Positions 1 through 12,090 of a stretch of DNA of 64,000 nucleotides are shown here, in pieces. Within the stretch, counting starts at the first letter, position 1. Each line of letters opens with the position of its first letter. The translations under genes were made by a program, and so were the position numbers. The DNA is from Takakia lepidozioides (Eukaryota; Streptophyta; Takakiopsida; Takakiales; Takakiaceae), in contig CM060734.1 of assembly GCA_030704615.1 (NCBI GenBank), positions 37,898,042 through 37,962,041 of the forward strand. Direction: 5' to 3'. The notes under the pieces are model-generated. The model made no database searches, was not told the origin of the DNA, and saw nothing but the letters and a program-made list of their open reading frames with translations.

Positions 1-1343
1 TACACAAGAATTACGTCAGACTATACACAAGGAGCTTTTGTGAGGTTTCATATGTACATAGCAATAGGAAACTGTCCTTCTCTACGTGTGAAAAGTGCTG
101 TCAAAGGAGATATTCAAGTTCCCATGAGATTTCCTGTGCCACTTGAAGAAAAGGGAAGAGTATACTTAACAGGGAAAAGCAGGAAAAGCAGCGTTTTTTT
201 CTTTTGATACTTTTGAAACTGGTGCTTTTCCCAAGTTTGAGTTTGATCGGAGGGGCCCGCACGAGGCAACCCCGGAGACCCGCACAGGGCGAGGGCGAGT
301 CTCGTGAAGGAGCCTAAAGCAGCGGCAATATGCTTTGGCCACATTGTCTTCCCGGTCGCCATCCCATTTTAAGCAGCAGTTTCAAACCTGCCAACAGTAT
401 TCATGAGGAATAAATTCAAGCATCTCATAGTATTTCCACATGCCAAAAAAAGGTGGCATGTTACAAGAAGAAAACTTCACACAAGCGCCGCATCTATAAC
501 CGATTGTGCTTACATCAGGAAGCTACTTTATCAGTTGTATTGATGTGTCTGATGGACAATCAGAATCTATTCATTGAAAGAGCAGAGTTATTGACAAATT
601 TTGACGTTGATGAATCCGGGAAACCGACGATCTTCTTTGGTTCTGTGACCAACTGTGTACAATCTCAGAAGTGGAAAAAACACGAATGGATCACCGCAAA
701 ATTATACCTTCAATTTCTTTCAATAATTTCCTCCCAAGAATGCTCAGTCAGCTCCAAAAACTCGTCTGAAGCGCTCGAAAATCTGTTATGCATGTGAAAC
801 CATCACTGAAGTTACCATCAGTGGTCATTGGCAACTTGTCTCCAAGATTGCATGTCCTTTCCACAAAGACAGAAATTCGTTGCCAACTTCAAATCTGCCA
901 TGAAACAGACTTTCCGTAGCATCCAACCCCTTCCAATATATGAGATTGCCAAGAGAAGCCACAGGGTAGTGTGGAAGGACATGCAACATTTGAGAGACCG
1001 CAGACAGGACGAGGGGAAAACGGAACCGGATTTGGCAATCGACTTACGATTGGCTTGGATTTGTGATTACAAAATTCCTTGCCATCCGTTGAAGAGTTGT
1101 TACTAAGTCACTGCCTCTGCGAATCCCTAGGGTCCTTTCAACATCATCCAGGCTCTCAGGCCACTCGCCAGTCAAATCCGGCTAATCAAACTCCTCCTCT
1201 TCAAGTGTTTGAGGCTTCGCCAGCCTACATGCCTCCATCAATTTCTCATTAAGTTAGGCATGCTCAACATTGAGACGAACTGACAAACATGAATGTTCAC
1301 ACAATGGTGTACACACAATCCCCCCTTCACTGGATAACATCGT
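1..1343. other. No recognised gene
   Basis: Short open frames exist (for example 453-797 and 828-1106 on the plus strand), but none shows a motif I recognise and none joins into a convincing spliced gene. The stretch lies directly upstream of the methyltransferase-like locus and might hold 5' exons of it or a decayed repeat. The sequence does not decide between these. Confidence 0.3.
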
Positions 1344-3051
1344 GTGATGCAGGTTTTGGTCACCCAGTTTAACGTCAAAGCAAATCTCCATCTGATAGAC
1401 AGCTGGGCAAAGACAAATCCCGACACAACTATGTACACAGCAGGAATTCTGGAGGACTGGAGCAAGTCTCATTTCAAAGACTGTGGCTGGTACCTAGATT
1501 GCCCGAAACAATCGACACCCTGGGAGGAGAACGTCCTTCGAAACTTGAATGACAATGCAGAGGCTCTTGCTCCTCTGACGGATAGGCAGTTGCAGTTGAG
1601 AGATCTCCACCTTCGGAGAGCAAAGGATCCGAGCCCAAAAAAGAAGGGTGGAAAGAAGAAGGATAGAAAGAAAAAGGGCGAACAAAGTCAGGCAGTGGCT
1701 GCCGTGAGGGCAGGGCTCAAAGGGGGGTCACAGCTGGCTCTGTCAAACAAGCCATACGAGGCCCTACCTAACCCTGGCAGAGGTGTGGCCATGGGATACC
1801 AACACAAGACAGTCAACGAAAGCTTATTGGACATGATGGAATCAAGGAGGAAAGGCGGCACAGTCAAAAAGAAGTCCCCGACTTGGGAGACACTGTCTTC
1901 ATTCCTGACTCTGGTAAATTCCTTCTCCATTCCACCCTTCTTGTCATTTGGTTCTTGCACTGACATGTTCACAGGTCCTATAAGTTGGATTGTTTTTCCG
2001 GGTGTGAAGGCTGGGAAAGGTCCATCTTGGGTGAACAGAGAGAAAAAACCCTTTACCTGCGAGCTCGTTGTTGTGGACATTCCAGACGGGCTTCCAGTCC
2101 TAGATCTTCCACCGATAGGTGTCACTCCGGCCTGGAATGAATGGGATGAGCGCTACTGGCCCTGGGTCTTCAAATTTTGTGGGAACTTCTTGGCTGACAA
2201 TGGGTGTTTTCTCATCCTACCAGCAGCCAATGCAAAGTGTCGACGACTACTGTCCAGTTTCTTGAAGTCTGGTGGGATGAAGGTAATTAAAAGCTGGAAT
2301 GGAGTTAACAGTCTCCCACTTACAAAGGGGGACTTCCCAAGCCAAAAAGTATGTCTTATCCTCCATTTCAATCAATCTTGTGGAAATCACCCGTGTTTGG
2401 ATAGCTCTATTTTCTTTTTGCGCTGTCAATCTCATCTTCCATCCTTGCGTTGACGCAATCATGGTGCAAGGTTATCCTCTGCTACCTACCTTGCTCTTGC
2501 CTCGGTGCTCACTTCACTGAGTCCAATGTTTTGATTTCGTAGACACGAGCTTTTGATGCACACTGTCTCGTAAGAGAACGCCGCCCATCCGCACCGTCAT
2601 CCGTGAAAGAGTTTCAGGTCCTGAAAGGGGGAATGCATGTTGACTCGTCGTGTGATCCGGTGGATGATGCTTTCATCTACAACTACGTGGACGCCTCACT
2701 TACTGTGTTGCGGACTTCAGGAGAGCCATTGAGAGGTGCACGGGAGAAGAGTCATGCCTTCATGCAGACAGTCATCGAGTCTTGTAGCGTTGAAGGGTCC
2801 CGAGTTGTTGACCTCACTCTTGGAACAGGTTCGGGCCTTCTCACTCTAGCAATAATCTGCCTTCATTGTTGTAGTTTGAAAGTGCAGGTGCGTGCGCCTA
2901 TCTTAGCTCATTTTGTGTATTCTTCTTGCAGGGGCATCATTCCATGCCTGCAAGGTAGCTGGAATGCATCTATTCGCCTTTGAGGGGGATGGCAAGTTGT
3001 ACAAAGAGGTAATAGCTGCCCTCCATGAGGGCTCAACCTCAGGTACGTAGA
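1344..3051 (+). CDS. Beta-class amino-methyltransferase-like gene, copy A (spliced, probably degenerate)
   Basis: Likely role, by fold only: an S-adenosylmethionine-dependent amino-methyltransferase relative; substrate unknown. The open frame from 1344 carries a lysine-rich linker (around 1635-1680) and then VVVDIPDG, which occupies the place of catalytic motif IV (DPPY/DPPW in active DNA amino-methyltransferases). The exon ends at 2348 before GTATGT. The next exon (2543-2828) contains GAREKSHAF and the SAM-binding motif VVDLTLGTG. It is split inside the glycine loop by an intron and continues at 2932 with GASFHACKVAGMHLFAFEGD. Motif IV before motif I is the beta-class order. A further intron near 1911-1970 is likely. 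The donor at 2829 is GTTCGG, which is weak, so decay is possible. Exon starts and intron phases match copy B at 62217-63981. No reliable start codon was identified. Confidence 0.55.
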
Positions 3052-3918
3052 CAGATGTGGCTGTCGCAGCAGTGCCGTTGGAACACGAGGACATGGAAAT
3101 TGACGACGATTTTGATTGTGAGTAAGTCGTCTGCTTTTTCTTCTTTACATGGGACTCCCTTGTGGCGTTGGAATTGGGGATTCTCATGAATGTTTGCAAT
3201 GTTTTGCAGGAGCCCAACAACGCCTAGGTTCCTCCGTTCTTTGCGAACTTGGACTTCTTTCCAAGTCTGCTACCTATGCTTGAATTGTCATGTTATGCTG
3301 AGGCTGCAGCAAGAACATTTGCTCTCGAAGCATCTCCCCCTAAACAGGTTTGTGGCAGGAAGGGACGTGTGCAAGTGGGGCTATGGTGTTTATTGATAGT
3401 TGTGCTTCAGTTTCGAACGCAAGCTCCTCTACCAGTGGATCTCCAGAATCGAAATGACCCATAAATTTTCAGACTTTCTATGGATAATGAAGTAATACCG
3501 ACTTCTTTTCAATAATGTCTGTGACTGTCGACCTGTTCTTCTATTCACAACTTCTTTCATGTATGTTCATTCATCCATCATACAGACGTCAACAATAGAA
3601 ATAATCAGCATCCACATTCTTTTCAAACATTCATCCAATGATATGAGCTTGCATTAATCCATCAATATGCCGGATTGCATCCCTAAAACATCCAAAATTC
3701 ATCCAACATTCATCCATCAATCTCACACCATCCACCAAAATTTCATCTAGCTTCATTCATTTATCATCCATCTGGCATCCAACTTTCATCCTTTATGGGT
3801 CCATTATTCATCCAACATCCATCCTCCATTCATCCGTATTCCATCCGCTTGCGGCCATTGTCTCTTCTACATTGTTGCAAACTACTGCCTCGTTGTATGC
3901 AGAGTTTACAGGTCCCGC
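3052..3918. repeat. Gene-poor stretch with TCATCCA-rich degenerate repeat
   Basis: From about 3560 to 3850 the sequence is a loose array of CATCCA/TCATCC words with irregular spacing, a decayed simple repeat. No coding potential is visible. It separates methyltransferase-like copy A from the broken Copia element. A related GGATGA-rich patch lies at 19795-19915. Confidence 0.5.
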
Positions 3919-6230
3919 ATGGTATTCTCATCCGCAGTTGTAGGCCCTCGCGGTGACATTCATCCTCATCCATTAGAATCTTTCCACTCACAGATTGGTA
4001 TCTTCCCGCTCACGAATCTTTTCGGTCACGTGAGCCGCTCAAAGTTTAGCATCCCCCACCACAGTAGGTTTACTTGGGTGTATTTCCTAAAGGTTAAGAG
4101 CGAGGCGGCCTTGAAACACTTCAAAGTGTTTAAAACTATGAAAGAAAATGCCACTGACATGTCTATTGTCAAGCTTCGCACAGACAGGGGAGGAGAATTC
4201 TTATCAGAAGAGTTCACTGCAATTCTACAAGCAGTCGGCATTCAACGCCAACTTACTCAACCCCATACACCGCAACAAAACGGTGTTGCCGAACGAGAAA
4301 ACAGAACGCTTCTCGAACATGCAAGAAATCTTTTACTGGAGAAAGCACTACCCAAGTATCTCTGGACTGAAGCGGAGAATATGGCAGCGTAGCTGCTGAA
4401 CAAATCTCCATCAAAAGCGAACTCAGGGTCAACTCCTTACAAACTCTTCTCAAGTATCAAACCAGACTTGAGCCATTTCAGAGTTTTTGGGAGCATCTCA
4501 TATGTTCACATAGAGAAACACAAACGTAGCAAATTAGATTCTAAGTCTGAGGAATGTATTTACAGTTGGATATGACACCCGTAAGTACAGATCCACCAAC
4601 TATTTATGCTACCGTAGCGACAGACAACTTGGAAGAGTCTCCCCCGGCAATAGGTGTTAACCCAACACCCTCATCACCGAAGGCCCTAGATCTACATGTT
4701 GATCTTCCGATTAATGCTGATAAGGAGGGCTCAAACAAGGTTACACTCAAATCTCAAGTCACTCCAGAACCAAATGTTGTCCCGGCACAACCACCACTTG
4801 AGAAACTAGGGCTTGAGCCTGGCTCTCTGAGAGTTGCAATGTACAGACCTAACCCCCCCATTCATCCAATCCGACAACGACGACGCCCTGCACATCTACA
4901 GGACTATGAGGTAAACACTCGAGGTTCCTTATGAACCCTCAACCTTCACGGAGGCTAGCTAACAAAAATTTTGGTTGGAGGGATGCAATGAAACAGGAGC
5001 TAGACTTGATTGCCAAGAATCAGACTTGAGAACTAGTTCCTCTTCCTCTTGGAAAGGGGCCAATCACTGCGAAATGGATTTTCAAAGTAAAACACAGGCT
5101 GATGGCACCCCAGAAAAACTCAAAGCTCAGCTGGTTGCTCGTGGATTTGAGCAAAGGGAGGGAATCGACTTTGATGAGACCTTCGCGCCAGTAGTCAAGT
5201 GGAGAACAATTCAGATCATAGTGAACACAAGGCCCATCTTGATGTGAAGACGACATTTCTCAATGGAGACCTTGATGACGAAGTATACATGAAACAACCG
5301 GAGGGGACATTCAAAAGGGATGATTCATTGGTATGTAGACTTCTCAAAGCTCTGTACGACTTGAAGCAAGCCCCTAGACCGTGGTACGCCAAAACTGATG
5401 TCTATCTAGAAATATCACAAGGTATGCAGAGAAGTGGTGCATATCATAATTTGTACTACTTAAAGAATAGATGGCATGATCGTCATTCTAGTTCTTTATG
5501 TGGATGACTCACTTCTCATTGGCAATCACCATAAGAAGATTCAATGGTTGAGAGATCAATTGAAAGAAGCATTTGAAATGTCAGATCTGGGACTTGCTAA
5601 TCTATACTTGGTGGCTGAGTTATTGCATCTAGAAAGAGGAATATTGATGACACAGAGGACATATGCCAAGAAGATGAATCTTGAGGAATTTGGCCTTTGG
5701 GATGTCAATCCTGCCATTGTGCCCATGATTGAAGGACTAAAATTGTCATTAGATATGGGATCACCTGCTACCGAACCAGCTGTGTATCGCAGGATGGTAG
5801 GGAAGCTCGTGTACCTAACGAATACAAGACCCGACTTGATGTTTTCTGTCTCAAAGTTCATGTTGCTTTATCATCAACTGAGGCGTAATATCGTGCTTTG
5901 ACAGAGGGAGCCAAGGAGATTACTTAGCTGAGGAGACTAGCTGAAGAATTGGGCATTTTTGGAGGTTGGACCTACTGCTCTATTTTGTGATAATCAAAGC
6001 AGTGCAAAGATTGCAAAAAACCCAGTTTTTCATGCCAAGACAAAGCACATTGAGGTACATCACACTATATTAGAGAGAAAGTCGAGAGTGGTGAAATTGA
6101 CCTCATCCATATTCCAACGCAAGACCACATTGCAGACATACTCACCAAACCACTCAGCAAAATTAAATTTGAGAAGTTTAGGAAAGATCTTGGAGTTCAC
6201 AGCTTATGCACCATTCAAAACGTGAGGGCA
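3919..6230 (+). pseudogene. Decayed Copia (Ty1-type) pol
   Basis: Remains of a Ty1/Copia polyprotein in several frames. Integrase core pieces are seen first (TDRGGEF, then HTPQQNGVAERENRTLLEHA, giving the second D and the E of the DDE triad) at 4060-4390, ended by a TAG in MAA*LLNKSP. Reverse transcriptase pieces follow: [21 protein letters not shown] at 5240-5320 and LVLYVDDSLL at 5485-5520. An RNase H tail with the DNQSSAKIAKNP region sits at 5985-6025. Stops and frameshifts break it at least five times, and gag and protease are absent. The element cannot be autonomous. The 3' LTR follows at 6333. Confidence 0.85.
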
Positions 6231-6332
6231 TCAACTGCTTGATTTCTAACCGGAGCTTCCCTAAGCCGATTAGTTTGCGACATTGTCAACGGATAGAAGA
6301 GCTGTTGTGGTAGTTTGAGGACTGAGAGAGGG

Positions 6333-6597
6333 TGTTAGCTTTATGTTAAAGATAGGCTTTCTATCTAGTATAAAGATAGATCAGTCCTCCCTTAGGTATC
6401 GGAGCTTTATGGCACCGACTTGCACCGAAACTTGCACCGAAACTGTTTTGTTTCTATCCCCTAGTTAGATTACTTTGCCTTCATGGTTGTTGACTTTGGG
6501 CCATGGTCATGTAGTTAAATAGGTTAATTCTTGTTCTCTGTATATTGATTTAGGTTCAATGGATCCTCTGGAATAGTACTCTTTGAGTTCAATAACA
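6333..6597 (+). repeat. Probable 3' LTR of the decayed Copia
   Basis: The segment begins TGTTAGC and ends CAATAACA, giving the TG..CA ends and the TGTT/AACA terminal inversion typical of an LTR. A purine-rich tract (GAGGACTGAGAGAGGG) lies immediately before it, as a polypurine tract should, and the RNase H remains end about 100 bp upstream. No matching 5' LTR is in the window, so the boundaries rest on the end structure alone. Confidence 0.6.
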
Positions 6598-7374
6598 GAC
6601 TGAGAAGGAAACAACAGCAGAAACGCCTAGCACTTGGCTAGGAACAATCAATGCTTGGGCCGAAGGGATTCGAAACTGAGCTGGGCCTTGATCTTCGGAT
6701 TGATCTTGATCTTTTTGTACTTCCAATTAACTTCGTCCTCTTGTTCCAAAGGAGAAGGCCAAGGGTTAGCTTGGCCACCAACTGTCGGGGATGGCAGGGC
6801 GGAAAGAGCAGAAAATCTCCCTCTCTGGAACATATGACTCCCCGACGAACTGTCAACCTCATGAAAGAGCTAGACTCGTTTTTCTCCAGAACATTTGCAA
6901 ATAGTTGACAAAACGACCTCCCAAGCTTTTCTACCTTCAATCCATAGATCAAAGAACAGTTGCCGAAGAGTGGACTTAATGCAAAGGAAACTTTTACCCT
7001 CATACCGTGGCACAACGTGCCTTCTACAAATGCCAGAGGGTCAAGGCTCTAAGAGCAGCCCACACTAGGCCATGACTCCATCGCTGGCCCTCAAAAATGT
7101 ACATAAATATTTAGAGCGCACAATGACAATATCCCAAGGGACCAGAAAGCTTTTAACCCTTGACCAAATAACAGAAGCAAAGAGGCAAGAATGTAAGAAG
7201 CAATGTTCCATCTAGAATCCACCAAATTATTAGAGCACAATCTACACAGCTGAGGAGGGTCCGAGACCTCGTTATCATTCCTGACGTGACGTGGCACTGG
7301 TCATTACGAAAAAAGAGCAAAGCAACAAAAAAATAAAAGTTGACAAATAGTGGTCTTTTTTTTAAGAGAAATTT
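6598..7374. other. No recognised gene
   Basis: Short frames on both strands (for example 7091-7297 minus) show no motif I recognise. The right part is A-rich and grades into the hairpin array. A GACGTGACGTGGCAC word at about 7285-7299 recurs in related form just beyond the array at about 8218-8230 and may mark the edges of a larger repeat. Confidence 0.3.
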
Positions 7375-8180
7375 AAAGAATTAAGCAACCGCCAATGTGG
7401 CGGTCGCTTAATATTATTAAAAAAGAAGATAAAGCGACCTTCACTGTAGCGGTCATTGTTTAATCTTCAGCTGGAGGGAAAAAAACAAAAGAAACGGTAA
7501 TTTTTTCTTCATTTAAAAAAATTAAGGGGCGGTTGCTGTTTAATCTTCAGCCAGGGGGGCCAAAAAAAAAAAAACAACCAAAAACGTAATCTGTTTTTCT
7601 CATTTAAAAAATTAAGCGACCGCCATATGGCGGTAGCTTTGTTTTTTTTTTTTTTTTTTAAATATAAAGCGACCGCCACTATGGCGGTTGCTTGTTTTGT
7701 TTTTAATTTTTAGAGTAAGGCGATCTCCAATGTGGCGGTCACGTGTTTTATTTTATTTTTGAAAATAAACGACCTCCAATATGGCGGTCGCTTATTTTAT
7801 TTTTATTTTTAATATGGCGGTCGCATGTTTTAGTTTAATTCTGAAATAAAGCGACCGCCAGTAGGGCGGTCTTTTGTTTTATTTTTATTCTTAAAATAAA
7901 GCGACAATCAATATGGCGGTCGCTTGTTTTTTATATATTTTAAAAATCATGCGACCTCCACTATGGCGGTCACTTGTTTTGCTTTATATTTTTAAAGTAA
8001 GGCGACCGCCAATGTAGCGGTCGAGTATTTTATTTTATTTTTGAAATAAAGCGACCGCCTGTAGGGCGGTCTTTTGTTTTATTTTTATTTTTTAAATAAG
8101 GTGACCGCCAATATGGTGGTGGTTTTTGGTTTTTGAAATTCGAAATATAAAGCGACCGCCAGAATTGGCGATTACTTCTA
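7375..8180. repeat. Tandem array of about 14 imperfect hairpins (GCGACCGCC/GGCGGTCGC)
   Basis: Every 45-60 bp the sequence repeats a palindrome of the form AAATAAAGCGACCGCCA-N-ATGGCGGTCGCTTGTTTTATTT. GC-rich 9-bp arms pair across a 2-5 nt centre, and AT-rich spacers also partly pair. Clear copies start near 7380, 7605, 7665, 7717, 7767, 7847, 7899, 7950, 8000, 8046 and 8148; others are partial. Many arms carry mismatches, so the array is old or weakly homogenised. No coding capacity is seen. Each unit could fold as a short hairpin RNA or as a cruciform. Confidence 0.85.
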
Positions 8181-9730
8181 TTTTATAATTTTCATAACTT
8201 ATTTGTCACCGTTGCCGACATGACGTGGCTGCTTAAGTGACAATATTTTACCTAGTTTGTGATTCAAGTGGCACAAATGTCATCCTGGACTGATGTAATA
8301 TTGCCAACAGCTGGGACAGAGATTCCTAGTTACTCTAACGGGAAGTCGTGGTGGCGCTTCTTCCCAGCTAATGGCTGCTGGTTTCTTGTTGCAATTAGGT
8401 GTCAGCACTGCAGAGCTTTCTGGATCAAAGGGCACTGTTGCAGCAACAAGGACTCCATTTTACCTCCTCTGCCATCCTCACCTCTACAGTTCGATTGACC
8501 CATTTGAATAATCCTGGTGAGACTTCCAGGGGTCTACCTGGGATAATTTACCCTAGAGCAGGAAGCCATGTTAGTGTTGAAGGCCAAAGTACTTGGCGGT
8601 TCATGGATAGTGGTTTGACAGTCAATCCCCTGAGGCAGGTCCCAGGCAGCTCAAGTACCCCAGTGGGAAATGGACATGTCTTGGAATGTTTACTGGAATA
8701 TTTCCGGAACCTGACGTGACAGATGTCCCGTCAGCGTCAGGTTTGACACAACCTGACGCTTCACAGTGAGTCTAGCGTTGTCGATCCCAGGTGTTTCATT
8801 TTTTTTTTAAATAATTAGTAAATCTAGCAAATGAAGTGAAATGAAATGGTGCTTTATAACGTCTGCGGAAAGCTCATAGAAGCAAAGAAAGGCTCATTTT
8901 TCTTGGTAAGAGCCCAATACCATTCTCCAGTGTCGAAAGAGAGATGAGCCAACCAGAGAAGAGAAGACTTAGAACACCAATCCAGGAATCCATGAGTGGG
9001 AGGACATGGTCTAGGGAACTAGAAATCAGATAAAAAACTCTGATCTTCAAAGAAAAGCAAGGTGGAAATCAAAACATAGATTCAAACGGATCAACCGTCC
9101 ATTGACAGAACGGTAACCATGGCCGGACTGAAGGGCCTCATAAGAGGCAAAAATAAAAATGGCATGGCAGAGAGAAGAGTCAACTCAGAGGAAACATTAA
9201 CTCCCGAAGAGAGAAACCGCGACCAAGGATCTGGGATGGCAGATAAGAGAAGAGCGGGCCCGCTCTTCCTCACTCTCCGCCTTCCAACAGACTGAGCCAA
9301 TTTGTCTATGGAGCAGATCTATCAGTGACCCACAGATTGGAGGCCGAAACAAAACCATTTTGCTCCCAAAAGCCCTATCTAGCGTTGCGAGAGTAGGGAA
9401 TAAATTTTTTTTTTTTGTGGTGTTAATGGCTTGAATCGGAAAGCATCAATCTGCATATGATCACTACCGGATGTTTGATGGATCCTTGTGTTTGTTGCCG
9501 TAGTAGCAGCGGCATGGTGCGTCATCGACTATCCAGATCGTTTCTCTTGATGTCTTTCGAACAAACGATTATCGCATGCAATGACTTGGGTGATGAATTC
9601 GCTCAGTGTACTCACGTTTGGCATTGCCAACAACAAATCTTTACTCAAACATAAGACTTGAACATCTAGTTCTAGCGACGATCGAAGGTTGGAAGCTAGT
9701 TTAGCATCTTTTAGCCCACATCGAAACTGA
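8181..9730. other. No recognised gene
   Basis: Two overlapping plus-strand frames (8259-8719) and several minus-strand frames are open but resemble nothing I know. A small perfect hairpin, CGTCAGGTT-tgacac-AACCTGACG, sits near 8732-8755, and an A/T homopolymer patch at 9400-9420. Nothing else is supported. Confidence 0.3.
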
Positions 9731-10348
9731 CTAATGAGGCTCTTCTAATTCCAGTCGAGGTCGCACGCAAGTTGTCGAAATTCGGTAGCATAAACGGAAG
9801 TAGGACGTGCTCCTTATCGAAGATTTAGCATCTTTGTCTCTGCAACTCTCTCTCTCTCTATCATTCTCTCCAAACGTTGCAGTGAACTCGGTCATGAACG
9901 CTTCAAAATTGTATAATAAGTGCGAATTATTTTCTAATAGTGGTGCAAACCAAGATAAGACAGTGTCTGATAGAATGGTGCCCAAGAATCCCACTTGAAT
10001 ACCTTCATCGTGGTTACGTTGTGGATGTAGTCGTAGGAACAATCGTACTTGTTGAACAAAACCGCGAAATCTTAATTTCGTCTCATCAAATTTCTCGGGC
10101 ATGCTGATATTTCGTTCTCTCGTAATCTGTTGAAGAATAACCGTTGCAATATGAGCTGTTGCAGTAGGGACTCGTATGGTTGAAGATCCATTGTTCGACT
10201 CTTTTAACTCTGAAATTTGTTGTTGCAAATTGTGGAGAGCGTTGCCAAGATCTTGAGACTGATCAGCTTGTAATTGGGCGATAGAGGTACGAAGTTCTTG
10301 TTGAAGACTCTGCAAGGTGACGACCATTTCCGCAAATGTGTCTTCCAT
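9731..10348 (-). pseudogene. Broken Gypsy-type gag
   Basis: The frame from ATG at 10348 begins MEDTFAEMVVTLQSLQQEL and runs through a glutamine-rich coiled-coil-like region. It then enters a retrotransposon gag domain, with FDETKLRFRGFVQQVRLFL and FLGTILSDTVLSWFAPLLE followed by FMTEFTATFGEND. After END the reading frame shifts: the expected continuation (PTSVYATEFRQLACDLDWN) is found in another frame at about 9735-9800 and is followed by a stop. Protease and pol are absent. It is the 5' internal part of a Ty3/Gypsy element whose LTR lies upstream at 10391-10987. Confidence 0.8.
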
Positions 10349-10390
10349 CTTAATTAACTAACTAGGGAACAAACTTTAGTCTCGTCAAAC

Positions 10391-10987
10391 TGTCAAAGAC
10401 GAGAACATAAATGAATACAAACAAGAGATCAGACTAGAGATACAAGACTAGACAAGAAGTCAAGGTCGGCGTGGCCGAATGCATGATGGGTATACATGAA
10501 TCAAGATGATCTTTATAACAATGGACAAGAATACAAGATACTGGAACTCGACTTGATTACTGGAATGCTGGAAACTGGACTGGAGTACCAGATACTGGAA
10601 ACTGGACTAGAGTACTGGAAACTGGACTAGAGTACTAGAAGCTGGACTAGAGTACTAGGACTAGAAACAAGAGTAGCTTGAACTTGTGTTGGTGAGACTG
10701 AAGAGTGTCCAGTCTCGCCTCTTATATATACTGGCTACTATGAAGTTCCTTAAGAAGCTTCCTCAACGGAGGTTTCTTGATGGAGAAGTTTCCTCAAAAT
10801 GACACTTCCTGAGTAGTTTCCCAAGTTACGCTTGGTAATTTGATAAACTCCCGGTAACTTGGTAATTTATGATAAATTATGATAAATCACGATAAATCAT
10901 GATAACTTTCGATAATATGGTAACTTGGTAACTTGGTAACTTTTAATATTTACTCTTGGTAATTTCATCTAAACTATGTCCGTGACA
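10391..10987 (-). repeat. Probable 5' LTR of the Gypsy element with gag at 9731-10348
   Basis: Read on the minus strand the segment starts TGTCACGGAC and ends TTTGACA, so its ends form a TGTCA/TGACA inversion. It sits just upstream of the gag ATG with a short leader. It contains diverged tandem words (CTGGAAACTGGACTAGAGTA, repeated near 10550-10650) and a TATATA box-like motif near 10722-10730. The leader after the LTR has no obvious TGG-type primer site, so boundary and primer are uncertain. Confidence 0.5.
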
Positions 10988-11344
10988 TGGGGTTGAACCC
11001 GAGTGACGGTACGGCGTGAGCGGTGAGGTATGAGCGGTGAGCGCACGCTCACGCTGGGCTGACGTGGCATGAGCTCATGCTCAGGCCACGTCAGCATGAG
11101 CGGATGTTACGTCATTGTGAACGAAGGCATGTCAGCAAATGCCACAGGACTTGCAGTCGAAGAAAGAGTACCTATTCCAGCTGGACCTATAACCGTGGGA
11201 ATAGGACTGTGAAGTATGATGAAATTACACCCCATTATGAAAGAAGAACACATGGCTTCAATGAATAGGTAAGACCGTCAACTCCTGACATATTGCAAAC
11301 AAGACGACACCATTTTGAGCGAAAATTGCCAAAACAAAACAAAA
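10988..11344. other. Inverted-word-rich DNA (GTGAGCGGTGAG, TGACGTGGC)
   Basis: The stretch holds short inverted words: GTGAGCGGTGAG with GCGCACGCTCACGC at 11020-11055, and TGACGTGGCATGAGC facing GGCCACGTCAGCATGAGC at 11060-11100. A similar GCTCACGTGAGC..GCTCACCGCTCAC motif occurs at 12308-12337. These may be the two ends of one element enclosing the palindrome array. The match is partial and no target duplication was found. Confidence 0.35.
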
Positions 11345-12090
11345 AACAAATCCCCTGAAAGTGGTGGGCGGCACCGCACACCAGTTTCAATGGCATCTGC
11401 AGGCCAAAAAACCCTAAACAAAACCCCTGAAATTGGTGTGCGGCACCTCAGTGGCATTTGTGGGAACAGAAATTAATTTAAAAAAACCCTAAAAACCCCT
11501 TAAAAAATTCCCAAAAAAAAAAATCTCCTGAAATGGGGTGTGCGGCACAACACACCTCTTTCAGTGGCACCGCACACTGAAAAAACAACCCTAAAAAACC
11601 TAAAAAAAAACCCCAAAAAATGAAACCAAAAAAACCCTAGAAATGGGTGTGCGGCACCGCACACCTCTTTCAATAGCACCGCACACTAAAACAAAACCCT
11701 AAAAAAACCCGAAAAATGAAAAACAGAAAACACTAAATGGACCGCACACCTCTTTCAGTGGCACCACACACTAAAAACAAACCCTAAAAAAACCCTAAAA
11801 ACCCTTAAAAACCTAAAAAACCCCCAAGAAAAAAATGAAAATCCTGAAAAGGGGTGTGCGGCACCGCACACCTCTTTTAGTGGCACCGCACACTAAAGAA
11901 AACCCAAAAAACCCTAAGAAAATCTTTAAAACCCTTAAAAACCCCCCCAAAAAAAATCCCACTTTTAGTGGCATCTGTGGGGAAAATAAAACCCCCCTAA
12001 GAACCCCCTAAGAAAACGGTAAAAACCCTAAAACCCGAAAAAACAAGAAAAAATTCAGTGGCATCTGCGGTGGAAAATAACCCTAAAAAC
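11345..12090. repeat. Palindrome array GTGTGCGGCACCGCACAC in CCCTAAA-like spacer
   Basis: The palindrome GTGTGCGGCACCGCACACC, or one arm of it, recurs near 11355-11390, 11540-11578, 11645-11690, 11735-11770 and 11855-11893. The first copies are split by short inserts (CAGTTTCAATGGCATC, CTCTTTCAGTGGCAC). Spacers are strings of AAACCCTAAAAACCC, resembling the plant telomere word CCCTAAA but irregular. No coding potential is seen. The layout (GC palindrome, A/C-rich spacer, about 100-bp period) parallels the array at 7375-8180 with a different core. Confidence 0.8.

Noticed and set aside
7375-8180. CRISPR-like array
   Set aside because: Units are diverged hairpins with no unique spacers, in eukaryotic DNA.
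11345-12090. Interstitial telomere repeat tract
   Set aside because: CCCTAAA-like words are irregular (many AAACCC and CCCTAAAAA variants) and only fill spacers between palindromes.
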